Below, piece after piece: positions 1 through 6,639 of a DNA stretch of 15,535 nt. The notes under the pieces are model-generated. The model searched no databases. It worked only from the letters and a program-made list of their open reading frames with translations, and was not told where the DNA came from. Within the stretch, counting starts at the first letter, position 1. The number at the start of each line of letters is the position of its first letter. The stretch spans positions 1-15,535 of the forward strand of contig CAZBAI010000030.1 of assembly GCA_964490175.1 (NCBI GenBank), written 5' to 3'. A program made the position numbers and the translations under genes. The DNA is from RGIG3077 sp964490175 (GTDB taxonomy: Bacteria; Bacillota; Clostridia; Oscillospirales; Ruminococcaceae).

Positions 1-444
1 GGCGGTCAGCGTTTCGGTGAAATGGAAGTTTGGGCGCTTGAAGCTTACGGCGCAGCCTATACCTTGCAGGAGATTTTAACGGTTAAGTCCGATGATACGA
101 ACGGACGTGTGCTCACTTATGAGGCAATCGTTAAGGGTCAAAACGTGCCCAAGCCGGGTGTGCCCGAATCCTTTAAGGTTCTCGTTAAGGAATTGCAGTC
201 GCTTGCGCTTGATGTAAGAGTATATGACGCAAATAACGAAGAAATCGACCTTAAACAGAATTTTGACGATGATGACAATATCATTCCGCATCCTTCCGAT
301 TATGATGATGCCGATATGGAGGACGTAATCGTCGAAGAAGAGCTTGAAGACAGCTATTATGAGGATTTTGAGGACGAGGACGACGATGTTGACACACTTG
401 ACGACGGCGATGAAATGTACGATGATGACGATGACAGCTTTTAA
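1..444 (+). CDS. rpoB: RNA polymerase beta subunit, C-terminal part (5' truncated by window)
   Basis: This is the last 147 residues of the beta subunit of RNA polymerase, which forms one jaw of the active-site cleft and contacts beta prime. The frame is open from base 1, so the gene continues upstream. The first residues read GGQRFGEMEVWALEAYGAAY, the hallmark of the RpoB C-terminus, followed by the TLQEILTVKSDD and YEAIVKG segments typical of Gram-positive RpoB. The final conserved strand (SLALDVRVYD) ends near base 231. After it comes a tail of about 65 residues dominated by Asp and Glu, including runs of four or five Asp. An acidic tail is usual in Firmicutes RpoB but this one looks unusually dense. 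rpoC follows on the same strand, the standard rpoBC arrangement. Confidence 0.97.
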   Translation, partial: GGQRFGEMEVWALEAYGAAYTLQEILTVKSDDTNGRVLTYEAIVKGQNVPKPGVPESFKVLVKELQSLALDVRVYDANNEEIDLKQNFDDDDNIIPHPSDYDDADMEDVIVEEELEDSYYEDFEDEDDDVDTLDDGDEMYDDDDDSF

Positions 445-495
445 AGATAAACCCCTTAAAAAAGCAAGGTCATAATCATCACTAAAAAATCGAAT

Positions 496-525
496 ATCCG
501 GCGCACCGAAAAATATGCGCCGGAT
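496..525 (+). other. Perfect 10-bp inverted repeat (hairpin) in the rpoB-rpoC gap
   Basis: The arms ATCCGGCGCA (496-505) and TGCGCCGGAT (516-525) are exact reverse complements separated by a 10-base loop. The stem is GC-rich. It is followed by GCAAAATATACAAGG rather than a T-tract, so it does not look like an intrinsic terminator. It ends about 13 bases before the rpoC Shine-Dalgarno. A role in mRNA processing, pausing or control of rpoC translation is inference. Confidence 0.7.
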
Positions 526-553
526 GCAAAATATACAAGGGGGCTTATTCTTA

Positions 554-3500
554 ATGGAATTTAACACATTTGAATCCATAAAAATCGGTCTTGCATCGCC
601 CGAGCAAATCAGAAACTGGAGCTACGGCGTTGTCGAAAGACCCGAAACAATAAATTACAGAACGCAAAAACCCGAAAAAGACGGTCTTTTCTGCGAAAAG
701 ATTTTCGGACCTACAAAAGACTGGGAGTGCCACTGCGGAAAGTTTAAGAAAATCCGCTTTAAGGGCAAGGTATGCGACCGCTGCGGTGTTGAAGTAACAC
801 GTGCCAAGGTTAGGCGTGAAAGAATGGGACATATCGAGCTTGCCGCTCCCGTTTCCCATATTTGGTATTTCAAAGGCACACCGTCGAGAATCGGACAGGT
901 GCTTGAAGTTTCGCAAAAGCGCCTTGAAGAAATTCTTTATTTTACCAAGTATATAGTAACCGATCCCGGAAATACAGAGCTTGAGAAAAAGCAACTGCTC
1001 ACCGAAAAGGAATATATCGACGCCAGAGAAAAATACGGCGATGATTTTAAGGCGGGAATGGGTGCGGAATCTATTAAGATTTTGCTTCAGGAATACAGCA
1101 ATGACCGCTATGACCTTTTCAGACAGAAGCTTGAAAGACAAAGCAAGCTTAATCTTGACAGAGAACAGAGAGAAAAATGTGCGCTTTGCACAAGCTTCGA
1201 TTGTAAAAATTGTGAGCTTTGCGCAAATTGCGTTGACGAAAGCGAGTGGAAGAACAACTTAGAGGTTGTTTCCGATGAGCTTAAAGATGAGCTTGACGGA
1301 CTTGCTTCGGGTCAAAAGCGCATGAAGCTTCTCAAAAGGCTTGAAATTATCGAATCGTTCAGACTTTCCGGCAATAAGCCCGAATGGATGATTCTTGATG
1401 TTGTGCCTGTAATTCCGCCTGAGTTGCGACCTATGGTTATGCTTGACGGCGGCAGATATGCAACAAGCGACCTTAACGACCTTTACCGCCGTGTTATCAA
1501 CAGAAATAACCGTTTGAAGAGAATGTTAGAGCTTGACGCTCCCGACATTATTATCAGAAACGAAAAGCGTATGCTTCAAGAAGCTGTTGACGCACTTATC
1601 GACAACGGCCGCCACGGCAGGGCTGTAACAGGCCCCTCAAACAGGGCGCTTAAATCGCTTTCCGATATGCTTAAAGGTAAGCAGGGACGTTTCCGTCAAA
1701 ATCTTCTCGGTAAACGTGTCGACTATTCCGGACGTTCCGTTATCGTTGTAGGTCCCGAGCTTAAAATGTATCAGTGTGGCTTGCCTAAGGAAATGGCGCT
1801 TGAACTTTTCAAGCCGTTCGTTCTTAAAAGGCTTGTCGATACAAAGGTTATAAACAATATCAAGGGCGCACGCAAAATGGTTGACCGTGCCCAAAATGAG
1901 GTTTGGGACGCTCTTGAAAACGTAATTAAAGATCACCCCGTTTTGCTCAACCGTGCTCCTACGCTCCACAGGCTCGGTATTCAGGCGTTTGAGCCGGTAC
2001 TCGTTGAAGGCAGAGCGTTAAAGCTCCACCCGCTGGTTTGTACCGCTTACAACGCCGACTTCGACGGTGACCAAATGGCTGTTCACCTGCCGCTTTCACA
2101 AGAGGCGCAGGCGGAAGCAAGGTTTTTGATGCTTGCCGCAAACAATCTTCTCAAACCCTCAGACGGACGTCCTGTGGCTGTTCCTACTCAGGATATGGTT
2201 CTCGGCTCATACTATCTGACAATGCTTAAAGAGGGCGAAAAGGGCGAGGGCAAGGTATTCAGAGATGTCAACGAGGCTTTGATGGCATATCAAGAGGGCG
2301 TTGTATCGCTTCATGCCGCTATTAAGGTCAGAATCACAAAAGATATCGGCGGAAGAACGGTTTCCAAGATTATCGACTGTACGGTCGGCAGACTTATTTT
2401 CAATGAAAATATTCCGCAAAATTTGGGCTATGTTGACAGAACAAATTCGGATAAACAGTTTGACCTTGAAATTTCGTTCCTTGTCGGCAAAAAGCAACTT
2501 TCGGGCATTATCGAGCGTTGCATTAAGATTCACGGAACAACGACAACTTCCGAGGTTCTTGACAAGGTAAAAGCTCTCGGCTTTAAGTACTCGACAAAGG
2601 CGGCAATTACGGTTGCGGTTTGCGACGCTGTAATTCCTCCGCAGAAAAAGGAGATTTTGAGCGCTGCCGACGAGCAAATCGACAAAATTACCGACCTTTA
2701 TGACAACGGATATATTTCAGCTTCCGAAAAATCCGAAAAGGTTATCAGCGTTTGGAATAAGGCGACAGATGACGTTACCGCTGCGCTGAAAGCCAATCTT
2801 GATAAATATAACCCCATCTTCATGATGGCGGATTCCGGTGCCCGTGGTTCAATCAACCAGATTCGTCAGCTTGCGGGTATGCGTGGACTTATCGCAAACA
2901 CATCGGGTACGACAATCGAAATTCCGATTCGTGCAAATTACCGTGAGGGACTTAATATCTTGGAATACTTTATTTCCTCACGTGGCGCACGAAAAGGTCT
3001 TGCCGACACGGCGCTTCGTACTGCCGACTCGGGTTACCTTACAAGACGTCTTGTCGATGTTTCGCAAGATGTTATTATCCGCAAGGAAGATTGCGGTGCC
3101 GATGACGGTATTGTAATTTCCGAAATTACCAGCGGCGGTCAGATGATTGAAGAACTTAGTGAAAGACTTCTCGGACGTTATTTGGTCGAAGATTTGCGAG
3201 ATGAAGCAACAGGCGAGTTGATTCTTTCCAAGAATAAACTCATCAACGAAGCCGACGCACAAAAGGTTGTTGCCGCAGGAGTTAAAGAAATCAAGATTCG
3301 TTCGGTTATTCACTGCAAGTGCAAGCAGGGCGTTTGCGCTAAGTGCTATGGCGCAAACCTTGCCAATGGCAATCTTGTTTCTGTCGGTGAGGCTGTCGGA
3401 ATTATTGCCGCTCAGTCTATCGGTGAGCCGGGTACGCAGCTCACGATGAGAACGTTCCACACCGGCGGTATCGCTTCTGCCGAGGATATTACGCAGGGTC

Positions 3501-4252
3501 TGCCCCGTGTTGAGGAACTGTTTGAAAGCCGCAAGCCCAAAAAGGCTGCGACAATTGCGAGAACCTCCGGTAAAATCCGCATAGAAGAAGTCAAAAAGGC
3601 TAAGAATGTATACATCGTCAACGAAGAAACAGGCGAAGAAGACGTATATGTACTTTATGATAAGCTTAAGGTTAAAGACGGCGATGTGATTACCAAGGGA
3701 CACAGACTTACCGAGGGTAACATCTATCCTGTTGATATTCTCAACGTGCTCGGACCTACGGCTGTTCAGGATTATATCATCAAGGAAGTGCAAAAGGTTT
3801 ACAGACTGCAAGGTGTTGATATCAACGATAAACACATTGAAGTTATTGTAAGGCAGATGCTCAGGAAAATCAAGGTTGAAGATTCCGGTTCGAGTTATTT
3901 GCTTCCCGCAAGCCTTGTTGACAAAAAGGAAATCGACGAAATCAACGCACAGCTTTGCAGACGCATGGAAAACGGCGAGGAAAACATTCACCTTGTTACC
4001 ACAAGCCCCGTGCTTCAGGGTATCACAAAGGCTTCGTCCAGCTCCGAAAGCTTCCTTTCCGCCGCTTCTTTCCAGGAAACGACAAAAGCGCTTACCGACG
4101 CTGCAATCAAGGGTAAGAGCGATATGCTGCTCGGCTTGAAAGAAAATGTTATTATCGGTAAGCTCGTTCCTGCGGGCACCGGTATGGATATTTACAATAA
4201 GGTCGAAATCGTCAAGAATGAAACTCTTGCCGAACAACAACATATCGGCTGA
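554..4252 (+). CDS. rpoC: DNA-directed RNA polymerase subunit beta prime
   Basis: This is the catalytic beta prime subunit of RNA polymerase, 1232 aa. The N-terminal zinc site is present (Cys59, Cys61, Cys74, Cys77). The catalytic NADFDGD loop lies at residues 500-506, with the three Mg-binding Asp at 502, 504 and 506. The second zinc site is Cys847, Cys921, Cys928 and Cys931, with the canonical 74/7/3 spacing. The large proteobacterial insertion in the trigger loop is missing, as in Firmicutes. I chose ATG 554 (MEFNTFESIKIGLASPEQ) because it matches the family N-terminus and has an AAGGGGG ribosome site ending 10 bases upstream; an in-frame ATG at 515 lies inside the upstream hairpin. An unusual feature is an extra Cys-rich segment at residues 209-226 with spacing CX2CX4CX2CX2CX2C. 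The gene ends at a strong terminator and follows rpoB by 109 bp. Confidence 0.99.
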   Translation: MEFNTFESIKIGLASPEQIRNWSYGVVERPETINYRTQKPEKDGLFCEKIFGPTKDWECHCGKFKKIRFKGKVCDRCGVEVTRAKVRRERMGHIELAAPVSHIWYFKGTPSRIGQVLEVSQKRLEEILYFTKYIVTDPGNTELEKKQLLTEKEYIDAREKYGDDFKAGMGAESIKILLQEYSNDRYDLFRQKLERQSKLNLDREQREKCALCTSFDCKNCELCANCVDESEWKNNLEVVSDELKDELDGLASGQKRMKLLKRLEIIESFRLSGNKPEWMILDVVPVIPPELRPMVMLDGGRYATSDLNDLYRRVINRNNRLKRMLELDAPDIIIRNEKRMLQEAVDALIDNGRHGRAVTGPSNRALKSLSDMLKGKQGRFRQNLLGKRVDYSGRSVIVVGPELKMYQCGLPKEMALELFKPFVLKRLVDTKVINNIKGARKMVDRAQNEVWDALENVIKDHPVLLNRAPTLHRLGIQAFEPVLVEGRALKLHPLVCTAYNADFDGDQMAVHLPLSQEAQAEARFLMLAANNLLKPSDGRPVAVPTQDMVLGSYYLTMLKEGEKGEGKVFRDVNEALMAYQEGVVSLHAAIKVRITKDIGGRTVSKIIDCTVGRLIFNENIPQNLGYVDRTNSDKQFDLEISFLVGKKQLSGIIERCIKIHGTTTTSEVLDKVKALGFKYSTKAAITVAVCDAVIPPQKKEILSAADEQIDKITDLYDNGYISASEKSEKVISVWNKATDDVTAALKANLDKYNPIFMMADSGARGSINQIRQLAGMRGLIANTSGTTIEIPIRANYREGLNILEYFISSRGARKGLADTALRTADSGYLTRRLVDVSQDVIIRKEDCGADDGIVISEITSGGQMIEELSERLLGRYLVEDLRDEATGELILSKNKLINEADAQKVVAAGVKEIKIRSVIHCKCKQGVCAKCYGANLANGNLVSVGEAVGIIAAQSIGEPGTQLTMRTFHTGGIASAEDITQGLPRVEELFESRKPKKAATIARTSGKIRIEEVKKAKNVYIVNEETGEEDVYVLYDKLKVKDGDVITKGHRLTEGNIYPVDILNVLGPTAVQDYIIKEVQKVYRLQGVDINDKHIEVIVRQMLRKIKVEDSGSSYLLPASLVDKKEIDEINAQLCRRMENGEENIHLVTTSPVLQGITKASSSSESFLSAASFQETTKALTDAAIKGKSDMLLGLKENVIIGKLVPAGTGMDIYNKVEIVKNETLAEQQHIG

Positions 4253-4267
4253 AATAGTTGAAATTTA

Positions 4268-4310
4268 TCAGCGCCGCATTAAAAATCAAATGCGGCGCTG
4301 AGGTTTTTTT
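4268..4310 (+). terminator. Intrinsic terminator of rpoBC
   Basis: A perfect 13-bp stem (4268-4280 with 4289-4301, core CAGCGCCGCATT/AATGCGGCGCTG) has an 8-base A-rich loop and is followed by seven T at 4304-4310. It begins 15 bases after the rpoC stop and separates the polymerase operon from the arg operon. Confidence 0.95.
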
Positions 4311-4317
4311 GAATATA

Positions 4318-4361
4318 TGCATATTTTTATGCAAATATGCAGGATTTGGTGAATATATTCA
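4318..4361 (+). promoter_or_regulatory. Distal palindromes upstream of argG, possible auxiliary ArgR operators
   Basis: Two AT-rich palindromes lie here. TGCAT-6-ATGCA occupies 4318-4333, and the perfect palindrome TGAATATATTCA occupies 4350-4361. Both resemble ArgR/AhrC half-sites (TGAAT, ATKCA), but their internal spacing is 6 and 2 rather than the usual 4 bases, so they are weaker candidates than the two boxes downstream. Their centres are 30 and 22 bases from the next box, roughly whole helical turns. Confidence 0.45.
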
Positions 4362-4370
4362 TTGATACGC

Positions 4371-4384
4371 TGAATATTTATGCG
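4371..4384 (+). promoter_or_regulatory. ARG box (ArgR/AhrC operator) candidate 1
   Basis: TGAATATTTATGCG matches the B. subtilis-type consensus TGAAT-WWWW-ATKCA at 13 of 14 positions. It lies about 40 bp upstream of the argG -35 element, where arginine-responsive ArgR binding would fit an operon of arginine biosynthesis genes. Regulation is inferred; no argR is in the window. Confidence 0.65.
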
Positions 4385-4401
4385 ATTTTTTGCAAATTTG
4401 A

Positions 4402-4415
4402 AGAATAAATATTCA
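4402..4415 (+). promoter_or_regulatory. ARG box (ArgR/AhrC operator) candidate 2, adjacent to -35
   Basis: AGAATAAATATTCA matches TGAAT-WWWW-ATTCA at 13 of 14 positions. It ends 8 bases before the -35 hexamer, so a bound hexamer of ArgR would block RNA polymerase. Its centre is 31 bases from candidate 1, about three helical turns. Confidence 0.7.
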
Positions 4416-4423
4416 AATTGGGG

Positions 4424-4452
4424 TTGACAAATCCGAAAAAGGCGAGTATAAT
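4424..4452 (+). promoter_or_regulatory. Sigma-A promoter of the arg operon
   Basis: TTGACA at 4424-4429 and TATAAT at 4447-4452 are separated by exactly 17 bases, a full consensus promoter. Transcription should start near 4459, giving a leader of about 60 bases before argG. It follows the operator-like palindromes directly, which fits a strong promoter held down by repression. Confidence 0.93.
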
Positions 4453-4521
4453 AAATCTCAGAAAAACAACAGCGCTGTTTTTGCGTTGCAAAATATTTTT
4501 ATTTATAAAGGAGAAATTGTT

Positions 4522-5751
4522 ATGGCAAAGGAAATCAAAAAGGTTGTTTTGGCGTATTCCGGCGGACTTGACACATCAATCATTATTCCGTGGCTTAAAG
4601 AAAATTACAACAACTGCGAGGTAATCGCTGTTTCGGGCGATGTCGGTCAGGGAACAGAGCTTGACGGTCTTGAGGAAAAAGCCATCAAAACAGGCGCTTC
4701 AAAGCTTTATATTGAAGATTTGACCGATGAATTTATTGACGATTATGTATTCCCCACGATGAAAGCGGGCGCTGTGTATGAGGGCAAATATCTTCTCGGC
4801 ACATCGTTTGCACGTCCTATAATCGCAAAAAGAATCGTTGAGATTGCAAAGGCAGAGGGCGCAGACGCTATTTGCCACGGCTGCACGGGCAAGGGTAACG
4901 ATCAGGTTCGTTTTGAGCTGACCATTAAAGCATTTGCTCCCGATATGGAAATTATCGCACCGTGGAGAACGTGGGACATTAAATCACGTGATGAGGAAAT
5001 TGATTACGCCGAGGCACACAATATCCCCTTGAAGATTAACCGTGAAACAAATTATTCCAAGGACAAAAACTTGTGGCATATTTCTCACGAGGGTCTTGAC
5101 CTTGAAAGCCCGGCAAACGAGCCGCAGTATAATAAAGAGGGATTTTTGGAGCTTGGCGTTTCGCCCGAGCAGGCGCCCGATGTGCCTACATATGTTACAA
5201 TCAGCTTTGAAAAAGGCACGCCTGTTGCAATTGACGGCGTTAAGATGAAGGGCAGCGACATTGTAAGAAAGCTTAACGAGCTTGGCGGCGCAAACGGAAT
5301 CGGCATTGCGGATATTGTCGAAAATCGTCTTGTCGGCATGAAATCACGTGGCGTTTACGAAACTCCCGGCGGAACTATTCTTTATTATGCACATGATGCG
5401 CTTGAAACTATTTGTCTTGATAAGGCAACCATGAGGGTTAAGCAGCAGCTTGCCCCGATTTATGCCGATACTGTATATAACGGACAGTGGTTTACGCCTG
5501 TTCGTGAGGCGCTTGACGCATTTGTCGAAAAAACACAGCAAACCGTTACGGGTGAGGTTAAACTCAAACTTTATAAGGGCAATATAATCACGGCTTCGCT
5601 CACATCGCCCTATACCCTTTATGATGAAGAAGTTGCAACTTTTGATGAGGACGAGGTTTATGACCAAAACGACAGCGCAGGATTTATCAACCTGTTCGGT
5701 CTGCCTATCAAGGTTAAAGCCAAACTTGATGAAAAGCGCAACAACGGATAA
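4522..5751 (+). CDS. argG: Argininosuccinate synthase
   Basis: This 409-aa enzyme condenses citrulline and aspartate using ATP, giving argininosuccinate, AMP and pyrophosphate. It is the penultimate step of cytosolic arginine synthesis. The N-terminal PP-loop for ATP is visible as AYSGGLDTS (residues 11-19), followed by the EVIAVSGDVGQG segment and CHGCTGKGNDQVRFE, all typical of ArgG. The length is close to the usual ~400 aa. I chose ATG 4522 because it is preceded by AAAGGAG at the right distance and starts MAKEIKKVVLAYSGG, as family members do; the in-frame ATG 4486 would add 12 residues unlike the family. It is the first gene of the arg operon, downstream of a consensus promoter with ARG-box-like sites. 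The next gene's ribosome site overlaps its stop codon. Confidence 0.98.
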   Translation: MAKEIKKVVLAYSGGLDTSIIIPWLKENYNNCEVIAVSGDVGQGTELDGLEEKAIKTGASKLYIEDLTDEFIDDYVFPTMKAGAVYEGKYLLGTSFARPIIAKRIVEIAKAEGADAICHGCTGKGNDQVRFELTIKAFAPDMEIIAPWRTWDIKSRDEEIDYAEAHNIPLKINRETNYSKDKNLWHISHEGLDLESPANEPQYNKEGFLELGVSPEQAPDVPTYVTISFEKGTPVAIDGVKMKGSDIVRKLNELGGANGIGIADIVENRLVGMKSRGVYETPGGTILYYAHDALETICLDKATMRVKQQLAPIYADTVYNGQWFTPVREALDAFVEKTQQTVTGEVKLKLYKGNIITASLTSPYTLYDEEVATFDEDEVYDQNDSAGFINLFGLPIKVKAKLDEKRNNG

Positions 5752-5762
5752 GGAGAGCTTTT

Positions 5763-6443
5763 ATGAATAACTCTAAAAATACTACGCTGTATATAATTGC
5801 GACGGTGCTTATTATCGTCGGTGCGGTATTTATAGTCAAAAGTCTGAAAGAAAAATCGGATTTTGACAAAAAGGGATTTGAGGATTTTAACGAAATTTCC
5901 TATACCGAGCTTGAAGACGGAACATACGTCAAGGGCGAATTTATCGAAGCTTATTCTCCCTTTGCCGAAACCTACACCACAAACTACGGTGTAAGAACTT
6001 CTAAAGACAGTGATGAGCTTTATTACGTAGTTCCCGCAGGCAGTGAGGAAGAATACGAAACGCTTGAATACCGTTATGTCGGATTTTTCTGCTCAAAGGA
6101 TTGGTTTGACAAAATGGACGACCTTATTGACGAAACCGATGAATACTATGAAGACGAATATGCCGCAGAGCCTGTGCCGGTTGCATTTACGGCAAAGGTA
6201 CGTGATATGACCGATGAAGAAATCGGCTGGATGGAGGAATACTTCATAGAAAGCGGCATTGACGAGGACGAGATGGATTACTATATGCACCCGGTTGTGC
6301 TTGAAGTTTTCTCGGAAAACGGCTACAAGGGCGGTGTTTATATCGGGCTCGGCATGGCGGCAATCGGCGTGGTTATGCTTGTAGTTGCATTTGTTTTCAA
6401 GGCAAAAAGCAAAAAGCAAGAGCAAGAGGAAACTTATTATTAA
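5763..6443 (+). CDS. Unknown two-TM membrane protein inside the arg operon
   Basis: I do not assign a function to this 226-aa protein. It has a hydrophobic N-terminal segment at about residues 8-27 and a second at about 192-213, followed by a short Lys/Glu/Gln-rich tail. Between them lies an acidic, Tyr-rich domain of about 160 residues with a single Cys near 110. Positive residues flank the inner ends of both segments, so the middle domain is probably outside the cell with both termini inside. The start ATG 5763 has AAGGAG overlapping the argG stop, only 11 bases downstream, which indicates co-transcription and perhaps coupled translation. It has no catalytic motif of the arginine pathway. 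Small two-TM proteins of this general shape occur in Firmicutes as DUF families, but I cannot name one securely. Confidence 0.85.
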   Translation: MNNSKNTTLYIIATVLIIVGAVFIVKSLKEKSDFDKKGFEDFNEISYTELEDGTYVKGEFIEAYSPFAETYTTNYGVRTSKDSDELYYVVPAGSEEEYETLEYRYVGFFCSKDWFDKMDDLIDETDEYYEDEYAAEPVPVAFTAKVRDMTDEEIGWMEEYFIESGIDEDEMDYYMHPVVLEVFSENGYKGGVYIGLGMAAIGVVMLVVAFVFKAKSKKQEQEETYY

Positions 6444-6460
6444 AATGTAGATTAGCCTTG

Positions 6461-6502
6461 GGGCAAGCGGCTTTCTTGTTTGCAAAGAGAGTCGCCTTGC
6501 CC
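6461..6502 (+). other. Long imperfect hairpin in the orf226-argH gap
   Basis: The arms 6461-6477 (GGGCAAGCGGCTTTCTT) and 6485-6502 (AAGAGAGTCGCCTTGCCC) pair over about 17 positions with one bulged C and two G-T pairs, leaving a 7-base loop. No T-tract follows, so ordinary intrinsic termination is unlikely. It could be an RNA processing or stability element dividing argG-orf226 from argH onward. The rest of the 196-bp gap (6444-6639) is AT-rich and shows no gene; a weak TTGAAA (6587) / TTAAAT (6610) pair sits too close to the ribosome site to be convincing. Confidence 0.6.
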
Positions 6503-6639
6503 TTGCACTGCTTATTGTGCGTATATATTGAGCGAAGCAAAAAGCATTTTGAAAAGAGAACGCTGTGTTTAAAAAAGCGCTTTGTTTTGAAAATACTTAA
6601 ATTTAGATTTTAAATTTTTTCTCGGAGGATATAGATTTT

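Noticed and set aside
515..553. Upstream ATG extending RpoC by 13 residues
   Set aside because: It starts inside the intergenic hairpin and has no ribosome site. Family proteins begin at the MEFNTFESIKIG-type sequence, served by AAGGGGG.
76..579. 167-codon minus-strand frame opposite the rpoB end
   Set aside because: It overlaps certain rpoB coding sequence and the intergenic hairpin. The Ile/Val-rich translation is simply the complement of the Asp/Glu codons.
2978..4243. Long 421-codon minus-strand open frame opposite rpoC
   Set aside because: It lies entirely within rpoC, whose motifs and frame are certain. The translation shows no recognisable domain and it has no ribosome site or promoter that I can see. 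It is a by-product of rpoC codon usage.
4486..4521. Upstream ATG extending ArgG by 12 residues
   Set aside because: The added residues do not resemble ArgG, and AAAGGAG lies at the right distance for ATG 4522 instead.
6587..6615. TTGAAA-17-TTAAAT as a separate argH promoter
   Set aside because: The start of transcription would fall on the argH ribosome site, and the hexamers are weak. Chance in AT-rich sequence is as likely.
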